Assembly: GCA_002813285.1 (NCBI GenBank)
Contig: PHTZ01000001.1
Location: forward strand, 2,727,501 to 2,791,500
Reading direction: 5' to 3'
DNA length: 64,000 nt
Origin: Flavobacteriaceae bacterium MAR_2009_75
Lineage (GTDB): Bacteria; Bacteroidota; Bacteroidia; Flavobacteriales; Flavobacteriaceae
This document shows, piece by piece, positions 33,827-43,335 of this stretch. The notes under the pieces were generated by a model. It worked only from the letters and a program-made list of their open reading frames with translations. It searched no databases and was not told where the DNA came from. Position numbers and translations under genes: made by a program. How positions within the stretch are numbered: the first letter of the stretch is position 1; each line of letters opens with the position of its first letter.

Positions 33827-35082
33827 AGCTTCTCAATTACACCACTAAATACTTCGCTCTTTTACTCATCGTGCTTATCTCGGTCTGGGCGGTCATATTT
33901 TACTTTGCGATGCTCGATGAAATTTATGACAGCCTAGATGACGGCCTCGACAATCAAAAAACTTTAGTTATACAAAAGGCAAAACGAGATTCTACCATTT
34001 TACAGAAGTCTGAGTTTGAAGATGGCAACTACACTATTGTAAAAATCAATGCCAAAAATATAGGCGACTTTACAGATAGTTATCGCGATACTCTGATGTA
34101 TATGCAAAACGAAGATGAGTTCGAACCTATTCGTGTTTTAGAAACCGTTTTTAGAATAGAAGACTCCTATTATAAGATGAAATTGATTACCTCAATGGTT
34201 GAAGAAGATGATCAAATAGAGAACTTGGTAATCTACATTATTGGTTTGTATTTGATTTTGGTCGCAAGTATCGTATTTCTCAACAATCTTGTACTTAAAA
34301 AAGTATGGAAACCCTTTTACGATATAATCGAAAAACTCAAAAGTTTTAGAATCGAGAAAGATGAGGTTATCAAGGCCGAGCCTACATTCATCGATGAATT
34401 TAAGTTGCTTAATGACAGTGTTGAAAAATTGACTCAGAAATCTCATGCGGCATACCTTGATCAGAAACAGTTTATAGAGAATGCGGCGCATGAACTGCAA
34501 ACACCTTTGGCCATAAGTGCCAATAAATTGGAATTACTTCTAGAAACAGGAGAATTAAGTGACGCACAATCAAAAGAGGTTACCGATGTTCTCAATAATC
34601 TTGGTCATCTGACCAGATTGAATCGCTCATTGTTGTTATTGTCTAAAATAGAGAATCAACAGTACGAAGATGAACAAGTCGATTTTGTCTCACTTATTGA
34701 GGAAGTCAATAATAACTTTGAAGATTTTATCGCGCATAGAGCAATGGAGGTTCAACTTATGAAAAAAGGAAATCCTAAAATTACAATGAACAGGGGTTTA
34801 GCGGTTGTTCTTTTCACAAACCTTCTTAAAAATGCAATAGTTCACGGAGAAGCTCAAGACACAATAATTATCGAGGTGCTAGAAGACGAGGTGCAGGTTA
34901 AAAATTCTGGGGAACATCCTTTGGATCAATCCAAACTTTTCAAACGATTCAAAAACGCAACCGTCAGGCAAAAATCTACGGGATTGGGCCTGTCAATTGC
35001 AAAGGCTATAGCCGACAAATACCAAATGCGACTTTCTTACTCATTTACCAACGCACATATCTTTTCTTTGAAAACTCTATAA
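33823..35082 (+). CDS. Sensor histidine kinase
   Basis: This 419-residue membrane kinase has helix 1 at ~10-30, a periplasmic sensor of ~105 residues, and helix 2 at ~137-157 (LVIYIIGLYLILVASIVFL). There is a HAMP-like linker, then HisKA with phospho-His in ENAAHELQTPLAI (~225), N-box NLLKNAIVHG (~335) and G-box STGLGLSIAKAIADKY (~385). The catalytic domain is on the short side. It pairs with the response regulator by a 4-base overlap. Confidence 0.95.
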   Translation: MKLLNYTTKYFALLLIVLISVWAVIFYFAMLDEIYDSLDDGLDNQKTLVIQKAKRDSTILQKSEFEDGNYTIVKINAKNIGDFTDSYRDTLMYMQNEDEFEPIRVLETVFRIEDSYYKMKLITSMVEEDDQIENLVIYIIGLYLILVASIVFLNNLVLKKVWKPFYDIIEKLKSFRIEKDEVIKAEPTFIDEFKLLNDSVEKLTQKSHAAYLDQKQFIENAAHELQTPLAISANKLELLLETGELSDAQSKEVTDVLNNLGHLTRLNRSLLLLSKIENQQYEDEQVDFVSLIEEVNNNFEDFIAHRAMEVQLMKKGNPKITMNRGLAVVLFTNLLKNAIVHGEAQDTIIIEVLEDEVQVKNSGEHPLDQSKLFKRFKNATVRQKSTGLGLSIAKAIADKYQMRLSYSFTNAHIFSLKTL

Positions 35083-35132
35083 TTCGTTAGTTTCCAAATT
35101 CTTTACAGAATTGAACATTAGTTTTATGCCAA

Positions 35133-36020
35133 ATGAAACTAAATCATTCGGTAATGAACATTGAGCGTATAAAATTATGCACAGTTATAGGTCTTCTCGG
35201 AGGCTTTGTATTGATTTTTCTTGGTTTCGGAAAGGCCAGTACACGTTCTATAAATGCTATGGAATATGAGGTGGCCCAAATTTGGAAATTACCCAAGATT
35301 CTCAAAGAGGTTTCGGGTATCGCTTGGTTAGGAAATGAACAAATTGCCGCTGTTCAAGATGAAGATGGAATCATATTTATCTATGATCTGCAAACCGAGG
35401 AAATAGTTGAGGAGATCAACTTTGCGCAACCTGGAGATTATGAAGGTATTGCGGTTAACTCGGGTGATGCCTATGTATTAAGAAGCGATGGAACAATTCT
35501 AGAGATTATCGATTTTAGGGCCGAGGACAGAGAGGTCAATATTTATGATACATTCTTTACCTCAGATAGCAACATGGAGTCTCTGGAATGGGATACCGGT
35601 ACCAATAGTTTATTACTCGCGCCCAAAGATCATGATGTGAATAGCGACTTCTCAAAAGGAATCTATTCTTTTTCGCTGGCATCAAAAAAACTGCAAGACC
35701 GACCGGTGTACACTATTGATATGACCGATAAGGTTTTAAAGCGATATCGAAACAATGATATCTACAAAACTTTTCGACCTTCCGATCTTGCGATACATCC
35801 AAAAACAAAAGATATTTATATTCTGGAAGGGGTCAAGCCCAAATTATTGGTTTTAGATTCAGATGGCAAAGCGAAAGACGTTCAATTCTTTGACAAGAAA
35901 GCATTTCCTCAACCGGAGGGTATCACTTTTAGCCCAGATGGCGCCCTATATATTGCTACAGAGGCCAAAAAAAACGACAATGGAATGCTCTTCAAACTGA
36001 AGATATCTGATTTGAGATAA
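35133..36020 (+). CDS. SdiA-regulated-like beta-propeller protein
   Basis: This 295-residue protein begins at ATG 35133 or 35154, with an N-terminal membrane/signal helix (VIGLLGGFVLIFLGFG). The rest is an SdiA-regulated (YjiK-type) propeller: LPKILKEVSGIAWLGNEQIAAVQDEDG, GDYEGIAVNSGDAYVLRSDG, PSDLAIHPKTKDIYILEG and QPEGITFSPDGALYIATE. It follows the kinase gene by 50 bases on the same strand and may be part of the same regulon. Ligand and function are unknown. Confidence 0.88.
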   Translation: MKLNHSVMNIERIKLCTVIGLLGGFVLIFLGFGKASTRSINAMEYEVAQIWKLPKILKEVSGIAWLGNEQIAAVQDEDGIIFIYDLQTEEIVEEINFAQPGDYEGIAVNSGDAYVLRSDGTILEIIDFRAEDREVNIYDTFFTSDSNMESLEWDTGTNSLLLAPKDHDVNSDFSKGIYSFSLASKKLQDRPVYTIDMTDKVLKRYRNNDIYKTFRPSDLAIHPKTKDIYILEGVKPKLLVLDSDGKAKDVQFFDKKAFPQPEGITFSPDGALYIATEAKKNDNGMLFKLKISDLR

Positions 36021-36053
36021 ATGTCAACGATTATTGTATGGCATTTCTAAAGC

Positions 36054-36998
36054 TCAATTAGTTGCAAGATTGTTCAACATCTCCTCGGTCGTTTTCTCCA
36101 AGTCGAATTTGGGTATCCAACCCCAATCGTTTTGCGCCTGAGAATCATCAATGCTATTGGGCCATGTGTCCGCTATGGCTTGTCTAAAATCAGGTTCGTA
36201 ATTGATTTCAAAATCTTTGATTTGATTTTTTATACTTTCTGCCATTTGAGCTGGGTTAAAGCTCATTGCCGCCAAGTTATATGAAGACCTGATTTTGATA
36301 TTTTCTGGTTCCGAATTCATGAGTTCAAGGGTTGCGCGAATCGCATCATCCATAAACATCATGGGCAATTCGGTATCGGCCTTTAAAAAGCAAGTGTATT
36401 TTTGCTCTGATAGGGCCTTGTGATAAATTTCAACAGCATAATCGGTAGTGCCGCCACCTGGCATCGTTTTCCAACTGATCAAGCCCGGGTAACGAATACT
36501 TCTTACATCTACTCCGTACTTATTATGGTAATAATTACACCAGCGTTCACCAGATTGCTTGCTTATACCATAAACGGTGGTGGGTTCCATAATTGTGTTT
36601 TGTGGGGTTGAGTTTTCCGGGGTATTAGGCCCGAACACGGCAATACTTGAAGGCCAGAAAACTTTATCGATTTTCTTGTCCTTAGCAAGATTAAGTACAT
36701 TGAACAGGGTGTTCATGTTAAGATTCCATGCGCGCATGGGGAATTTCTCTGCCGTGGCGCTCAACATGGCGGCCATAAGGTAGACCTCATTAATTTCGTA
36801 ATAGGCGATAACTTCTTCAAGGGAATCGTAATCGGTGGCATCAAGAATTTCAAAAGGGCCTGTTTCCATAAGGTTCTCGCTACCTTCTCTAATATCACTT
36901 GCTATGACATGGGCACCACCATGCTTTTGGCGTAAAGCAAGGGTAAGTTCTGTTCCTATTTGGCCGCAAGCACCGATAATCAATATATATTTCTGCAT
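36054..36998 (-). CDS. tdh: SDR-type L-threonine 3-dehydrogenase
   Basis: This 314-residue extended SDR (NAD-dependent epimerase fold) has IGACGQIGTELTLAL (NAD-binding, ~7-21), a catalytic Ser/Tyr-Lys set (PSSIAVFG; TTVYGISKQSGE ~143-154), SIRYPGLISWKTMPGGGTTDYA and a PMMFMDDAIRAT segment. Together they are diagnostic of the short-chain threonine dehydrogenase that makes 2-amino-3-ketobutyrate. No kbl (glycine C-acetyltransferase) gene is adjacent. Confidence 0.93.
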   Translation of the reverse strand: MQKYILIIGACGQIGTELTLALRQKHGGAHVIASDIREGSENLMETGPFEILDATDYDSLEEVIAYYEINEVYLMAAMLSATAEKFPMRAWNLNMNTLFNVLNLAKDKKIDKVFWPSSIAVFGPNTPENSTPQNTIMEPTTVYGISKQSGERWCNYYHNKYGVDVRSIRYPGLISWKTMPGGGTTDYAVEIYHKALSEQKYTCFLKADTELPMMFMDDAIRATLELMNSEPENIKIRSSYNLAAMSFNPAQMAESIKNQIKDFEINYEPDFRQAIADTWPNSIDDSQAQNDWGWIPKFDLEKTTEEMLNNLATN

Positions 36999-37063
36999 TA
37001 AATGGAAGTTAAAAAGGATATGGGAGTAAAGATAACTGTTTACAAAATTTGTACATTCGTTCT

Positions 37064-37558
37064 ATGAAAAGAATGTTTTTTTTTACATTTTTAATACTCT
37101 TTTTCGTTTCCTGTAAAGACCAAAAAGAGATACCGGTCGAAGACGGTTCATCGGAGTATGAGCTTAGTACCGAAAAATGGCCCAAAAAGCTGCCGGTTAA
37201 TTCAAACGCCCAGGCCATATTAAATGATTGGGAAGAATTTAAAGCTTTTGAAACAACTTTCGATGCACTCTATAATGTAGAGAACAAAGACGATTTGGCA
37301 CTTGCAATCGATGATTTGATTGAAAAACAAAAAGATTTGGAGGCTTCTACTTACCCCGAAAAATTCGACATCCCACAAATTAAGAGCCGTCAAAAAATTT
37401 TCAAAACATATATGTTGAAAATAAAGGGTGACTTGCACTATAGACTAGACCCTCAAGAATCGATCTTACAAATGTTTGAGGCTTATAATGCTTTTCGTAA
37501 TCAGTTTAATGTCATTGTGAACAATACTTTGGACACCAATTTGATTTTAGAAGAATAA
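37064..37558 (+). CDS. Lipoprotein of unknown function
   Basis: Started at ATG 37064 (a TTG at 37049 adds five residues), it encodes 164 residues with lipobox FFVSC (Cys16). The mature part is helical and charged (WEEFKAFETTFDALYNVENKDDLALAIDDLIEKQ; KSRQKIFKTYMLKIKGDL), likely a helical bundle. I do not recognise a family. It is divergent from the threonine dehydrogenase gene by 65 bases. Confidence 0.8.
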   Translation: MKRMFFFTFLILFFVSCKDQKEIPVEDGSSEYELSTEKWPKKLPVNSNAQAILNDWEEFKAFETTFDALYNVENKDDLALAIDDLIEKQKDLEASTYPEKFDIPQIKSRQKIFKTYMLKIKGDLHYRLDPQESILQMFEAYNAFRNQFNVIVNNTLDTNLILEE

Positions 37559-37696
37559 AACATTTCAAAGCAGCATTCAATTTTTACAATATTTAAATTG
37601 AATTTGCGTATAAATATTCATTTAATCAACAATGTAACTCGTTGACCGAATGTGAACTCTGGGTTTTATAAGGTAAAGGTTATTGAGGTCCGTTCA

Positions 37697-37725
37697 AAAA
37701 AAAAGAACCCGTTTTGCGGGTTCTT
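37697..37725 (-). terminator. Rho-independent terminator for the TPR gene
   Basis: A 9-bp stem AAGAACCCG/CGGGTTCTT (37103 offset: 37703-37711 with 37717-37725) is followed on the minus strand by nine T residues. Confidence 0.85.
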
Positions 37726-37751
37726 ATAAATGTAATAGTAGTTCGTATGAA

Positions 37752-38465
37752 CTATTCTTTTTTCTCAGGGGCAGGCGCCGCAGCAGGAGGATTTTTTCTA
37801 GCTTCCAAAGCTTGCTTACTTAGGCTTGCCAAATTGAAGTTCGGGTCTAAAGCCAAAGCTTGATTGATCAATGAAATAGCGGCATCTATGTTTTCTTTGT
37901 CCTTGTTATATTCGGTCAAGGCTTTTAGATGAAAGAAAGCAGCCTTAAGTGGTACTTCATAGGGTTGCTGCCTTTCATAAAACGCATACTTCATGTCATC
38001 TTTGGCATTGGCTATACCATAATCGATATTGGTTACTGCACCGGTGTTATCACCGGTTTGAATTTTAAGGTCTGCCAATTCATATGCTAAATAGGGGTTT
38101 TGGTTTCTCTTGAACAATTCTTCAAAATGCTCTAAGGCTCTTTTGGGTTGATTTAGTGCCTTTAGGGAAATGGCTTTTACTTGAACGGCCATATCCGAAT
38201 CACTTGTTTCTTTCTCGACACCTATAGTATTCAAGGCTTGAAGGTGTTGACTATTGTTTGCGTATACAAATGCAAGGGTGTCTTTTCGCTCCTTTGAAGG
38301 TGAAAGTACATTTAGGTGGGTAAGAGCATTGATTACTCCGTTAACATCGCCCTGCAGCCTCATCTCGTTATAGAAATCTTCGTAATGTTTTTGCAACTCG
38401 CTCTTTGTTTGCGCTTGTGCCGTAATGCCAAGGCCCAATAGTAGCAAAAAAAATGTTTTTTTCAT
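37752..38465 (-). CDS. Exported tetratricopeptide-repeat protein
   Basis: Started at ATG 38465, where a clean signal peptide begins (MKKTFFLLLLGLGITAQAQ), although the frame is open 51 codons further upstream. It encodes 237 residues with TPR-like helices (ALEHFEELFKRNQNPYLAYELADLKIQTGDN; AISLINQALALDPNF) and a low-complexity Pro/Ala/Glu tail (PPAAAPAPEKKE). It probably scaffolds periplasmic proteins. It is preceded by the upstream gene's terminator, so it is monocistronic. Confidence 0.88.
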   Translation of the reverse strand: MKKTFFLLLLGLGITAQAQTKSELQKHYEDFYNEMRLQGDVNGVINALTHLNVLSPSKERKDTLAFVYANNSQHLQALNTIGVEKETSDSDMAVQVKAISLKALNQPKRALEHFEELFKRNQNPYLAYELADLKIQTGDNTGAVTNIDYGIANAKDDMKYAFYERQQPYEVPLKAAFFHLKALTEYNKDKENIDAAISLINQALALDPNFNLASLSKQALEARKNPPAAAPAPEKKE

Positions 38466-38570
38466 GAAATTGTGTTTAGTGATTGTAATTCTATCGGTTT
38501 CGGTGCGCAAAAGTAATGATATTATTGCTATTGAGCTGTTAATAAGACGATAATAGAAAGAGGGGCAATC

Positions 38571-38602
38571 AAAAAAAGGACATCCGTAGATATCCTTTTT
38601 TT
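38571..38602 (-). terminator. Terminator after the 38624 gene
   Basis: A hairpin of about 13 bp with one mismatch (38571-38584 with 38589-38602, loop CGTA) ends in a T-run on the minus strand. It lies 22 bases past the stop of the minus-strand gene. Confidence 0.7.
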
Positions 38603-38623
38603 GGTTGGCATGGGCCAAAAGTT

Positions 38624-38995
38624 TTAATTCACAAGGTTTCTTTCGCTACCTTGATAAGACCTTAAAAGGGTGGCATAGAATGCGATACTCTTAGGGTCAT
38701 GATCAATACAAGACTTTAAAAAATCGCACAGGTTTCTAAACCATAGGTTAGTATGTAAGGTAGGCACACAGAGATTCACTTTTTTAGGGTCATAATCACT
38801 GTCGTCCATCACTATGGCCAATTCTACTCGGCGCCTATGGTAATCAATTGAAGCGTCTGCGGCATTATAGTGTTTCTTAAGTAACGCTACATGCAGATTT
38901 TCTAAATTTTGGGGAACTTTTTGCTTAGGTACTTCACGGGCGATCAAATTTTCAATCTCCATCAAAATTCGCCCGCGTAAGGTTGAATTTTCCAT
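38624..38995 (-). CDS. Conserved hypothetical protein
   Basis: This 123-residue cytosolic protein (ATG 38995; the frame extends nine codons upstream to 39022) is mostly helical: LRGRILMEIENLIAREVPKQ, then DYHRRRVELAIVMDDSDYDP, and LWFRNLCDFLKSCIDHDPKSIAFYATLL. No family was recognised and there is no signal or metal motif. It is a single gene with its own terminator. Confidence 0.7.
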   Translation of the reverse strand: MENSTLRGRILMEIENLIAREVPKQKVPQNLENLHVALLKKHYNAADASIDYHRRRVELAIVMDDSDYDPKKVNLCVPTLHTNLWFRNLCDFLKSCIDHDPKSIAFYATLLRSYQGSERNLVN

Positions 38996-39112
38996 GGCAA
39001 ATAGTTTTAAATTATACTTCAAATTTAGAGCATAATCGATGAACTACATACCTTCTTAACAACAATCGCATGACTTTGTTGTGAACCATCAAATACCTGT
39101 GGTGAAAATCAA

Positions 39113-39916
39113 CTATAACGTTGTAGTGAACATAAAGCCTTTAACATTTGTAAGGTTGTATGATTGGACTGTTTTACCTTTTTCTATCGTAATTATTTTA
39201 TAATCAGGAGGTTGTATATTTCTCTTAATTGCTTCAGAAATATAATAATCTTCTTTCTTCGGATGAAACGGATAAACCCCGTTAAAAGTCTCGTTGTACC
39301 AATTTTTGGCGATTATTTCCGATATGAGTTTGATACAATCATTTAGATGAATAAGGTTGATAGGGTGGTGACCATTTTTAAGATTGGTTCTGCCCGATAG
39401 CATAGTCACAGGGTGTCTTTCAGGGCCAATCAATCCTCCAAAACGAATAATGGTAGATTGAATGTTGTTATCATTTCTAAAGATGTTCTCAGAAACCAAC
39501 AATTGCTTGCCAGATTCTGTTGAGGGTTGTGGGTTCGTTTCTTCGCTTACATTGCCTTCGATATCTCCATACACTGAAGTGCTACTTACAAAAATGACCT
39601 TTTTGATTGACGATTCTTGTATAGCTGAGTATAATAATTTCATCTTCATGACATAATTTTCGCCGTTACCACTTCGTAATTTCGGGGGCACATTAATTAT
39701 TAAGACCTCTATATTTTTAAGAAAACTGTCAATATCTCCCTCGATCCTATCTTCTTTTAAACCTATTTGAAACGGGGTAATGCCCAGCTGCTCCAGTTCT
39801 TTTAGTTTATCTTTAGTAGTAGTGCTTCCCTTTACTTGATATCCATTTTTTAAAAAACTTTGTGCCAATGGTAGGCCCAGCCATCCACAGCCTAATACAG
39901 CAATTGTTTTATTCAT
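39113..39916 (-). CDS. YeeZ-like SDR/NAD(P)-binding epimerase-like protein
   Basis: This 267-residue extended SDR has a YeeZ-type N-terminus (VLGCGWLGLPLAQSFLKNGY, ~6-25), FVSSTSVYGD (~110) and IIRFGGLIGPERHP (~155). The Tyr is kept but the usual YxxxK spacing is altered (TESGKQLLVSE), as in YeeZ. The substrate is unknown. It overlaps the M28 peptidase gene by 8 bases, so the two are co-transcribed. Confidence 0.88.
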   Translation of the reverse strand: MNKTIAVLGCGWLGLPLAQSFLKNGYQVKGSTTTKDKLKELEQLGITPFQIGLKEDRIEGDIDSFLKNIEVLIINVPPKLRSGNGENYVMKMKLLYSAIQESSIKKVIFVSSTSVYGDIEGNVSEETNPQPSTESGKQLLVSENIFRNDNNIQSTIIRFGGLIGPERHPVTMLSGRTNLKNGHHPINLIHLNDCIKLISEIIAKNWYNETFNGVYPFHPKKEDYYISEAIKRNIQPPDYKIITIEKGKTVQSYNLTNVKGFMFTTTL

Positions 39917-42194
39917 ATCGTATTTTTTTAACGGTCATTACCGCATCGTTCAGTACAAAAGGCATGGGTATATTGTTTTCTGGTCGCACGGGTATGTCAA
40001 AAAGAGCATGGTTCATTAAATCGTTAGAAGCTTCATATACCGTGAGTTCAAGAATAGAAGCCTTCGTTACGGTCAGCTCTAGTTCAGTAAATTTCTCATC
40101 GCTAACGTAGTGGGTCAGTAATTTACCAGGTCGCCGATTTTTGAGATAATGTTCATCTAAAGCCAAACCATTGGCGGTAGCATGAACAACTTTGGTGTCG
40201 TTGGTAAAGAAATCAAGCCGGTTAATAGGTCGTTGAGGAGATATGCGAATTTTCAAGAGCCGATGCTCTCCGATAATGGAATCTGTTAGGGTTTCTACTT
40301 CTGGAGGAACAATAGACTTGACCGGCGCTACAGACATTTTTGTAAAATGAGTGCCGTACTTGCTACTTATTGTCTTCGTTGATAATTTTTGGGCCAATTC
40401 ATCCAAATCTTGAAAAAAGCCTTTGTTCCAATCGGTCAATACATTGTCATAAGTAGCCCAATGTGCCGAATTGCGGTCAGCATCCAAAATATATACGAGA
40501 CTGTTGGGTCTTTTGTTTTCTTTGTCAAAACCCGATTCAAAATGGGCGTAAACTAGAAAAGCTATGCATACTATAAAACTGATTTTGGCCCATCCCTTCT
40601 TAAAATTATACAATCCGAAAACGGGTAAGGTTAAGAAGAAAGTCAATGAAACCAATAGTGCCGAGGCTACCAGCATTTTGAGCCCAAGGCCTACAGCGAA
40701 CCCTTTGATAAAGGGGGCATAGAGCCAAAGTGCGGGCAGAGCCAGAAAAAGTAATAATAGTGCATGCGGTTCTTTTTGGTTTACACTTACATACCACATC
40801 GTAAGTAAAGCGAAAACAGGCACTATAAAAAAACTTGCACCAGGTAAATAGAGAGCTACACCACCGCAGATAGCCAACCACAATAGTAGTGGCGCGAACA
40901 AAAGATTAGGTATCGTTGCTTTATTAAAAATACGGTATACAAAAAAACAGGTAGTTAATGAAAACATCACCATAGCTACAATATAGATATACCCATTATA
41001 GGTGAAGCCATGTAATATATCTTGGTATTCTGGGTAAACCCATTTCAAAAGTGGCCAAACAAAATAACCTGCAACTGCGTTTATGACCAAGACTGCTAGC
41101 ATTGGTACAAAGCCCATGAGCAATGCTCTCAAATGCAATACTTTCTTCTTAAAACCAAAAGCTAGTATCGCAATAAATAACAGTGATGCTAGAACGAGCA
41201 TTGGCCAGATCCAATCGAAAGGGTAGGCAACCATTTCAAAAAACGGAATATTGAAATAGACATAATCATTAAGACTTTTCAAATTACCCAGGTCGGTAGC
41301 GCTAAAATGATGGAGCAGTGGCATTAAATAACTGCCTTGGTGTGCCAATGTGTTTTTATCTAACCGCGCGTAGGTGTCTTGGGCGGTGTGGTAATCGAAA
41401 TGGTCATCGATAAACGCGAAATTAAACCCTTCAATATCCCTATCTTTTCTAAAAACAGTAAGGTCGGTATCGTTCGGTAAAAGTTTGTAGATACTATAAT
41501 AAAGCGAATTGGCCATTGGGTATTTCGGGTTCGCCTTAATGAATTCACGTATCAGGTTCTGATTGCCTCGATTGGTCTCTATAAAGGCATAACTGGGGCC
41601 CCCACTACCACGTGCCTCAAAATTCAGTACCAGACCCACATCTTTCGCCCAACGATGCTTATTCACGAATAAATCAGCTCCGTTGAGACCAAGTTCTTCA
41701 GCATCTGAAATGAGTATGATAATGTCATTTTTGGGTTTTTTTCCTTCGGATAAAAATGCACGAACTCCTTCTAAAATGGTGGCGACCCCACTTGCGGCAT
41801 CACTGGCGCCTAATGAAGAATGTGGATTGCTATCATAATGGGAAAGAAGTAATAGGGCTTTACCTGAACTCGACCCTTCGATGCGAGCCAAAATATTGCT
41901 GGCCTTGCTCAAGTTCGACCCTCCGCCAATGGTATACCCTTCTTGAATCTCGGTCTGCAGGCCTAATTTCTCTAATTGGGCCAGAATGTACGAGCGCACC
42001 TTCGCATGTGCCGGAAAACCTACCGCATGGGGCTCTGAGGCCATTATTTTCACATGTTGTAATGCCCTGTCGGTTGAAAATTGACTCTTTGCCGCATCTG
42101 AATCTGGCGTATAAATAGGGGTAGCGCTATAAAATACCCAATAAACGGCCAAGGCCATTAAACCGAATAATACTAGAGCTGGAATTTTTTTCAT
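39909..42194 (-). CDS. Multi-pass membrane M28-family peptidase
   Basis: This 761-residue protein has an N-terminal anchor helix (~7-23) and an M28 zinc aminopeptidase domain (~45-300) with metal ligands in LLLSHYDSN (His ~117), GASDAASG (Asp), ISDAEELG (Glu-Glu ~163) and DDHFDYHTAQD (His). There are then about eight membrane helices (~330-560, e.g. LVLASLLFIAILAFGF) and a C-terminal soluble domain (~580-761). The layout matches the ER-type Fxna/Kex-like M28 membrane peptidases. It faces the periplasm; the substrate is unknown. Confidence 0.9.
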   Translation of the reverse strand: MKKIPALVLFGLMALAVYWVFYSATPIYTPDSDAAKSQFSTDRALQHVKIMASEPHAVGFPAHAKVRSYILAQLEKLGLQTEIQEGYTIGGGSNLSKASNILARIEGSSSGKALLLLSHYDSNPHSSLGASDAASGVATILEGVRAFLSEGKKPKNDIIILISDAEELGLNGADLFVNKHRWAKDVGLVLNFEARGSGGPSYAFIETNRGNQNLIREFIKANPKYPMANSLYYSIYKLLPNDTDLTVFRKDRDIEGFNFAFIDDHFDYHTAQDTYARLDKNTLAHQGSYLMPLLHHFSATDLGNLKSLNDYVYFNIPFFEMVAYPFDWIWPMLVLASLLFIAILAFGFKKKVLHLRALLMGFVPMLAVLVINAVAGYFVWPLLKWVYPEYQDILHGFTYNGYIYIVAMVMFSLTTCFFVYRIFNKATIPNLLFAPLLLWLAICGGVALYLPGASFFIVPVFALLTMWYVSVNQKEPHALLLLFLALPALWLYAPFIKGFAVGLGLKMLVASALLVSLTFFLTLPVFGLYNFKKGWAKISFIVCIAFLVYAHFESGFDKENKRPNSLVYILDADRNSAHWATYDNVLTDWNKGFFQDLDELAQKLSTKTISSKYGTHFTKMSVAPVKSIVPPEVETLTDSIIGEHRLLKIRISPQRPINRLDFFTNDTKVVHATANGLALDEHYLKNRRPGKLLTHYVSDEKFTELELTVTKASILELTVYEASNDLMNHALFDIPVRPENNIPMPFVLNDAVMTVKKIRYE

Positions 42195-42406
42195 CAGCGA
42201 GGTAAGCTTAGTCTAAAAGTATAAAATTAGTTTGGTATTCAAAGTTGTAAGAGAATGTATAAGAACTCAATTATTTGCGAATAATTAAGGTTATTGTTAT
42301 GAATTTGTCAATAGGGAACGTAAAAAATAAAGGAATCAATTACTTTTTTTCGTATCTTTAGTAATTAACCTTCTGTAGTTTAGGCAGATATAAAATCCAA
42401 ATCGTT

Positions 42407-42877
42407 ATGGGAATTAAGAGTTTTATGGGCCCGCGGGCCAAGACAGTTTTGAAAAAGGAATATGATGCACCCATCTTGGTATCTGATTACATGACTCAAA
42501 ACCTGATTACTTTTACCACGGATCAGTCTATTTTAGAGGTGATGGAACAGTTTGCCAAGCACAATATTTCAGGTGGGCCGGTATTAGATGATAATGGTTT
42601 TTTGGTGGGTATTATCTCAGAGGCCGATTGTATGAAGCAGATTTCTGAAAGCAAATACTTTAATCAACCTATTTTAGACAAGAGTGTTGAGAAGTTTATG
42701 ACCCGCGAAGTAGAGACCATACCACACGATATCTCTATTTTCGATGCCGCTGGAATATTCGATAAGCATAATCGAAGAAGATTACCCGTTATGAGAGATG
42801 GGTTGCTTGTCGGGCAGATAAGTAGAAAAGATATTGTAATCGCAGCATTAAAACTAAGCGGACAAAACTGGAAATAA
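42407..42877 (+). CDS. CBS-pair domain protein
   Basis: This 156-residue protein has a leader (GIKSFMGPRAKTVLKKEY) and two CBS motifs: ~26-78 (VSDYMTQNLITFTTDQSILEVMEQF; GGPVLDDNGFLVGIISEADC) and ~92-150 (FMTREVETIPHDISIFDAAGIF; RRRLPVMRDGLLVGQISRKDIV). Such pairs bind adenosine nucleotides. It has no enzyme domain attached; it may regulate a partner. A strong terminator follows. Confidence 0.93.
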   Translation: MGIKSFMGPRAKTVLKKEYDAPILVSDYMTQNLITFTTDQSILEVMEQFAKHNISGGPVLDDNGFLVGIISEADCMKQISESKYFNQPILDKSVEKFMTREVETIPHDISIFDAAGIFDKHNRRRLPVMRDGLLVGQISRKDIVIAALKLSGQNWK

Positions 42878-42900
42878 ACCAAATAAAATATGAGTATTGA

Positions 42901-42927
42901 AAAGCGTCTTTTAAGACGCTTTTTTTA
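42901..42927 (+). terminator. Rho-independent terminator after the CBS gene
   Basis: A 10-bp stem AAAGCGTCTT/AAGACGCTTT (42901-42910 with 42913-42922, very tight loop) is followed by a T-run. It also serves the convergent minus gene, which has a shorter T-run on its side. Confidence 0.85.
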
Positions 42928-42942
42928 TGCCTTACCAGAAAG

Positions 42943-43335
42943 TTACTCTCGCTTGACTATCATATAATAATCGTTCTCTAAAGGCAGATAGCCCAAATCG
43001 TAGACAAAGTAATAAATCGTGCCTTTTTTGGTCGTATAAAGGTTGGTGATATGATCAAAATCGAAACCTTTATCTAATAATCGGGTTCGAGAAGTTCTGG
43101 TTTTTCCTTCTTTTAAAGTAAAGCTTTCTAGAATTCTATAGTTCTTTCTCAGTCGATTGTTTATGTTACGTATGAGGTTCTTCGAATCTTTGTTCAGTTT
43201 GTTATGGTAGGCATTACGGCAATAATCTGAGCAGAATTTTTTATCTACCCGACCCATAATCTCGTTACCACATTCCTCACATTTTTTCTTCAAGTCAGAA
43301 TCTTTTAAAGTTAAAGGTAACCTCTTCTTGCGCAT
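42943..43335 (-). CDS. Small protein with N-terminal zinc finger
   Basis: This 130-residue protein, started at ATG 43335 (upstream ATG 43359 lies deeper in the previous gene), has a treble-clef-like zinc finger at ~18-45 (CEECGNEI, then FCSDYCRNAYHNK), as in DUF2116/transcriptional-adaptor type ribbons. A basic helical middle (KNLIRNINNRLRKNYRILE) and a terminal beta part (IYYFVYDLGYLPLENDYYMIV) follow. It is probably nucleic-acid related. It overlaps the DUF6265 gene by 41 bases. Confidence 0.8.
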   Translation of the reverse strand: MRKKRLPLTLKDSDLKKKCEECGNEIMGRVDKKFCSDYCRNAYHNKLNKDSKNLIRNINNRLRKNYRILESFTLKEGKTRTSRTRLLDKGFDFDHITNLYTTKKGTIYYFVYDLGYLPLENDYYMIVKRE

